Positions 62,360 to 64,000 of a DNA stretch of 64,000 nucleotides are shown here, one piece after another. The stretch is from NCBI RefSeq assembly GCF_005405125.1, contig NZ_BJDL01000019.1, positions 1 through 64,000 of the forward strand, in the 5' to 3' direction. Position 1 is the stretch's first letter. Each line of letters begins with the position of its first letter. Under the pieces are notes generated by a model. The model did not search any database. It was given only the letters and a program-made list of their open reading frames with translations, and was not told where the DNA came from. The DNA comes from Lactiplantibacillus songbeiensis. GTDB lineage: Bacteria; Bacillota; Bacilli; Lactobacillales; Lactobacillaceae. The position numbers and the translations under genes are program-made.

Positions 62360-63283
62360 TTAGTTCAACCAACTAGCTAACTGGGCTTGGATATCTTGTT
62401 GCTGGTCGGGGTGTTCCAATAAGTTGAACCAGTCCACACTCATCTTATTGCGAAACCAGGTCAGCTGGCGCTTCGCATAGTGACGCGAATCTTGCTTGAT
62501 CAGTTCAACTGCGGCGGCCAAGTCCGTCTGACCTTCAAAATACGGAAATAGTTCATGGTAGCCGATGCCTTTGCCAGCTGGCAGTTCGCGCCCTCCTTGA
62601 TCATAGAGCCATTTCGCCTCGTCAACTAGCCCTGCCGTCATCATCTGATCAACCCGCTGATTAATGCGGTCATAGACGAGCTGGCGATTGGCCGTCAGAC
62701 AAAGCGTCAGCGCATCTAACGCGGTTGTTGGTGTATCGGCCTGAGCGGAGAATAGCTGGTCACTCGTGTGTTGATATTCTAACGCGCGCACAACGCGGAC
62801 GGTATTCTGCGGTTCAATCGCCGCTGCCGCCGCTGGATCAATCGTTTGTAGCTGCTGCCACACAGCGTCCGAACCCTGCGCAGCCGCTAAATCAAATAAT
62901 TGTTGCCGATACGCCATATCTGGCGCCGCCTTAGTTGGCCCAAATTGATAACCAGCTAACAATGACTGTAGGTAAAAGCCAGTTCCCCCAACAATAATCG
63001 GCAACTTGCCACGGGCTTGAATCTGATTAATCAGATCCGTGGCCCGTGTCACAAACTCTGCGACCGTAAAACGCTGATTAACGGCCTTAATATCAATTAA
63101 ATAATGCGGAATGCCCACCCGTTCTGCTGGTAAGACCTTGGCCGTGCCAATATCGAGATGGCGGTAAACTTGCATCGAATCCCCTGAGATGATCTCCCCA
63201 TTAAATTGCCGCGCTAACGTTAATGAAAGCGCCGTTTTGCCAACGGCGGTGGGGCCGGCGATTAATAACACTTTTTGATTCAT
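62360..63283 (-). CDS. miaA: tRNA dimethylallyltransferase MiaA
   Basis: Adds a dimethylallyl group to A37 of tRNAs reading UNN codons. The 307 residues show the P-loop AGPTAVGKTALSLTLA, SGDSMQVYRHLDIGTAKV, VGGTGFYLQSLL and the C-terminal QDSRHYAKRQLTWFRN. GGGAGG precedes the ATG. It follows the glycerophosphodiesterase gene with only two bases between. Confidence 0.96.
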   Translation of the reverse strand: MNQKVLLIAGPTAVGKTALSLTLARQFNGEIISGDSMQVYRHLDIGTAKVLPAERVGIPHYLIDIKAVNQRFTVAEFVTRATDLINQIQARGKLPIIVGGTGFYLQSLLAGYQFGPTKAAPDMAYRQQLFDLAAAQGSDAVWQQLQTIDPAAAAAIEPQNTVRVVRALEYQHTSDQLFSAQADTPTTALDALTLCLTANRQLVYDRINQRVDQMMTAGLVDEAKWLYDQGGRELPAGKGIGYHELFPYFEGQTDLAAAVELIKQDSRHYAKRQLTWFRNKMSVDWFNLLEHPDQQQDIQAQLASWLN

Positions 63284-63285
63284 GA

Positions 63286-64000
63286 TTAACCTCCCTGCAT
63301 CTTAAGCCGCAACCGATACGCCAAGCCGGGATAATCGGTAATTAAACCAGCAAAGTGATGCCGATAACAAAACTTCATATCACGCTCAGTATTTACCGTC
63401 CAAGGCCGTAACTGTACCTTGGGCAACAACAGCCAGTGACGCCGCACCCAGCGAATATCTGGGTGGTAGCCGATAATCACTTGTTCAGCATGCAACCGTT
63501 TGGCCGTTTTGAATTTCGTCTGAAATAAGCTATCAAATTCGGCTTCAGGTTGTAAGGCATGCAAGCGTTCAATTGATTTGCCATAAAAGCTCGAATAGAC
63601 CAATTTGAACGGGACATGATGATGATTAAAATAATCAGCGACCATGGCTTCAATCCCGTCATAATGAATCTTATTCGTCTTTAATTCTAAATTAAAAATA
63701 CCCGTGAACTTTTTATCAATCAGTAACTGCACGACCTCATCCAAAGTTGGCACCCGTGTTCCGGCATAACTGGCATCAAACTTTATCCCGGCATCAAGCT
63801 GTTTAAGTTGTGCCAACGTCAAATCAACAATCCGGCCTTCACCGTCAGTCGTTCGATCAACGCGTTCGTCATGCATGATGATCAGATGACCGTCTTTTGA
63901 TAAATGGACATCGGTTTCAATCCCATCGGCCCCATCCGCTAGCGCCGCCGCAAAGGATGGCAAGGTATTCTCTGGTCGAGTTCCTTTGCTGCCGCGATGG
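63286..64000 (-). CDS. glycerophosphodiester phosphodiesterase (5' end outside window)
   Basis: Hydrolyses glycerophosphodiesters to glycerol 3-phosphate and an alcohol. An ATG-free frame continues past residue LPSFAAALADGADGIETDV to the window edge, where HRGSKGTRPENTL, the catalytic HRG...PENT motif of the family, is read. The gene therefore continues beyond 64000, and internal starts are wrong. ETDVHLSKDG and the second histidine in IMHDERVDRTTDG are present. No signal or membrane segment in the visible part. About 238 residues are visible. Confidence 0.93.
   Translation of the reverse strand, partial: HRGSKGTRPENTLPSFAAALADGADGIETDVHLSKDGHLIIMHDERVDRTTDGEGRIVDLTLAQLKQLDAGIKFDASYAGTRVPTLDEVVQLLIDKKFTGIFNLELKTNKIHYDGIEAMVADYFNHHHVPFKLVYSSFYGKSIERLHALQPEAEFDSLFQTKFKTAKRLHAEQVIIGYHPDIRWVRRHWLLLPKVQLRPWTVNTERDMKFCYRHHFAGLITDYPGLAYRLRLKMQGG

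Overview
This window looks like core chromosome of a member of the Lactobacillaceae, most probably a Lactiplantibacillus plantarum-like lactic acid bacterium. The reasons are moderate GC content with AT-rich gaps, strong AGGAGG ribosome sites, frequent GTG and TTG starts, low-GC Gram-positive gene families (PASTA kinase PrkC, GlnR, YlxM, Prp-processed L27, OpuC transporter) and gene orders shared with Bacillus and relatives. The species cannot be fixed from this sequence alone. Nearly everything is on the minus strand.

Layout. 1-6.9 kb: a possible fossil IS30 end, murI, a small FMN-binding protein, lysA, a tautomerase, a YitT membrane protein, the dipeptidase pepD and an SPFH protein. 7.2-17.4 kb: rplS, trmD, rimM, khpA, rpsP, ffh, ylxM, ftsY, smc and rnc, covering ribosome biogenesis, the signal recognition particle and chromosome organisation. 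17.4-18.1 kb: a gene-free gap with two inverted copies of a structured repeat. 18.1-24.4 kb: acpP, plsX, recG, fakA, an Asp23-type gene and the divergent rpmB. 24.7-37.2 kb: thiN, rpe, rsgA, prkC, prpC, rsmB, fmt, priA, coaBC, rpoZ and gmk, in close to Bacillus order, with a third structured repeat between coaBC and rpoZ. 37.4 kb: a small plus-strand gene whose promoter carries two LexA-like boxes. 37.9-41.3 kb: a four-gene osmoprotectant ABC transporter. 41.5-51.9 kb: recN, argR, tlyA, ispA, xseB, xseA, folD, nusB, yqhY, efp, an Xaa-Pro peptidase, rpmA, prp and rplU.

52-60.4 kb is the accessory part: a TetR regulator, two small proteins of 51 and 41 residues, a secreted protein, a CRISPR array of 38 type I-E-like repeats with 37 spacers and no cas gene anywhere in the window, tRNA-Arg(TCT) with a consensus promoter, and a group of poorly known genes around a dimeric dUTPase-like enzyme. 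60.5-64 kb returns to core genes: glnA and glnR behind a good GlnR box, miaA, and a glycerophosphodiester phosphodiesterase cut by the window edge.

The most interesting signals are: (1) three copies of a branched structured repeat whose stems change by compensatory substitution; (2) the cas-less CRISPR array, whose first base after the 28-nt repeat is a pyrimidine in 36 of 37 cases; (3) the small gene under tandem SOS boxes; (4) the uncharacterised operon beside the dUTPase-like gene.
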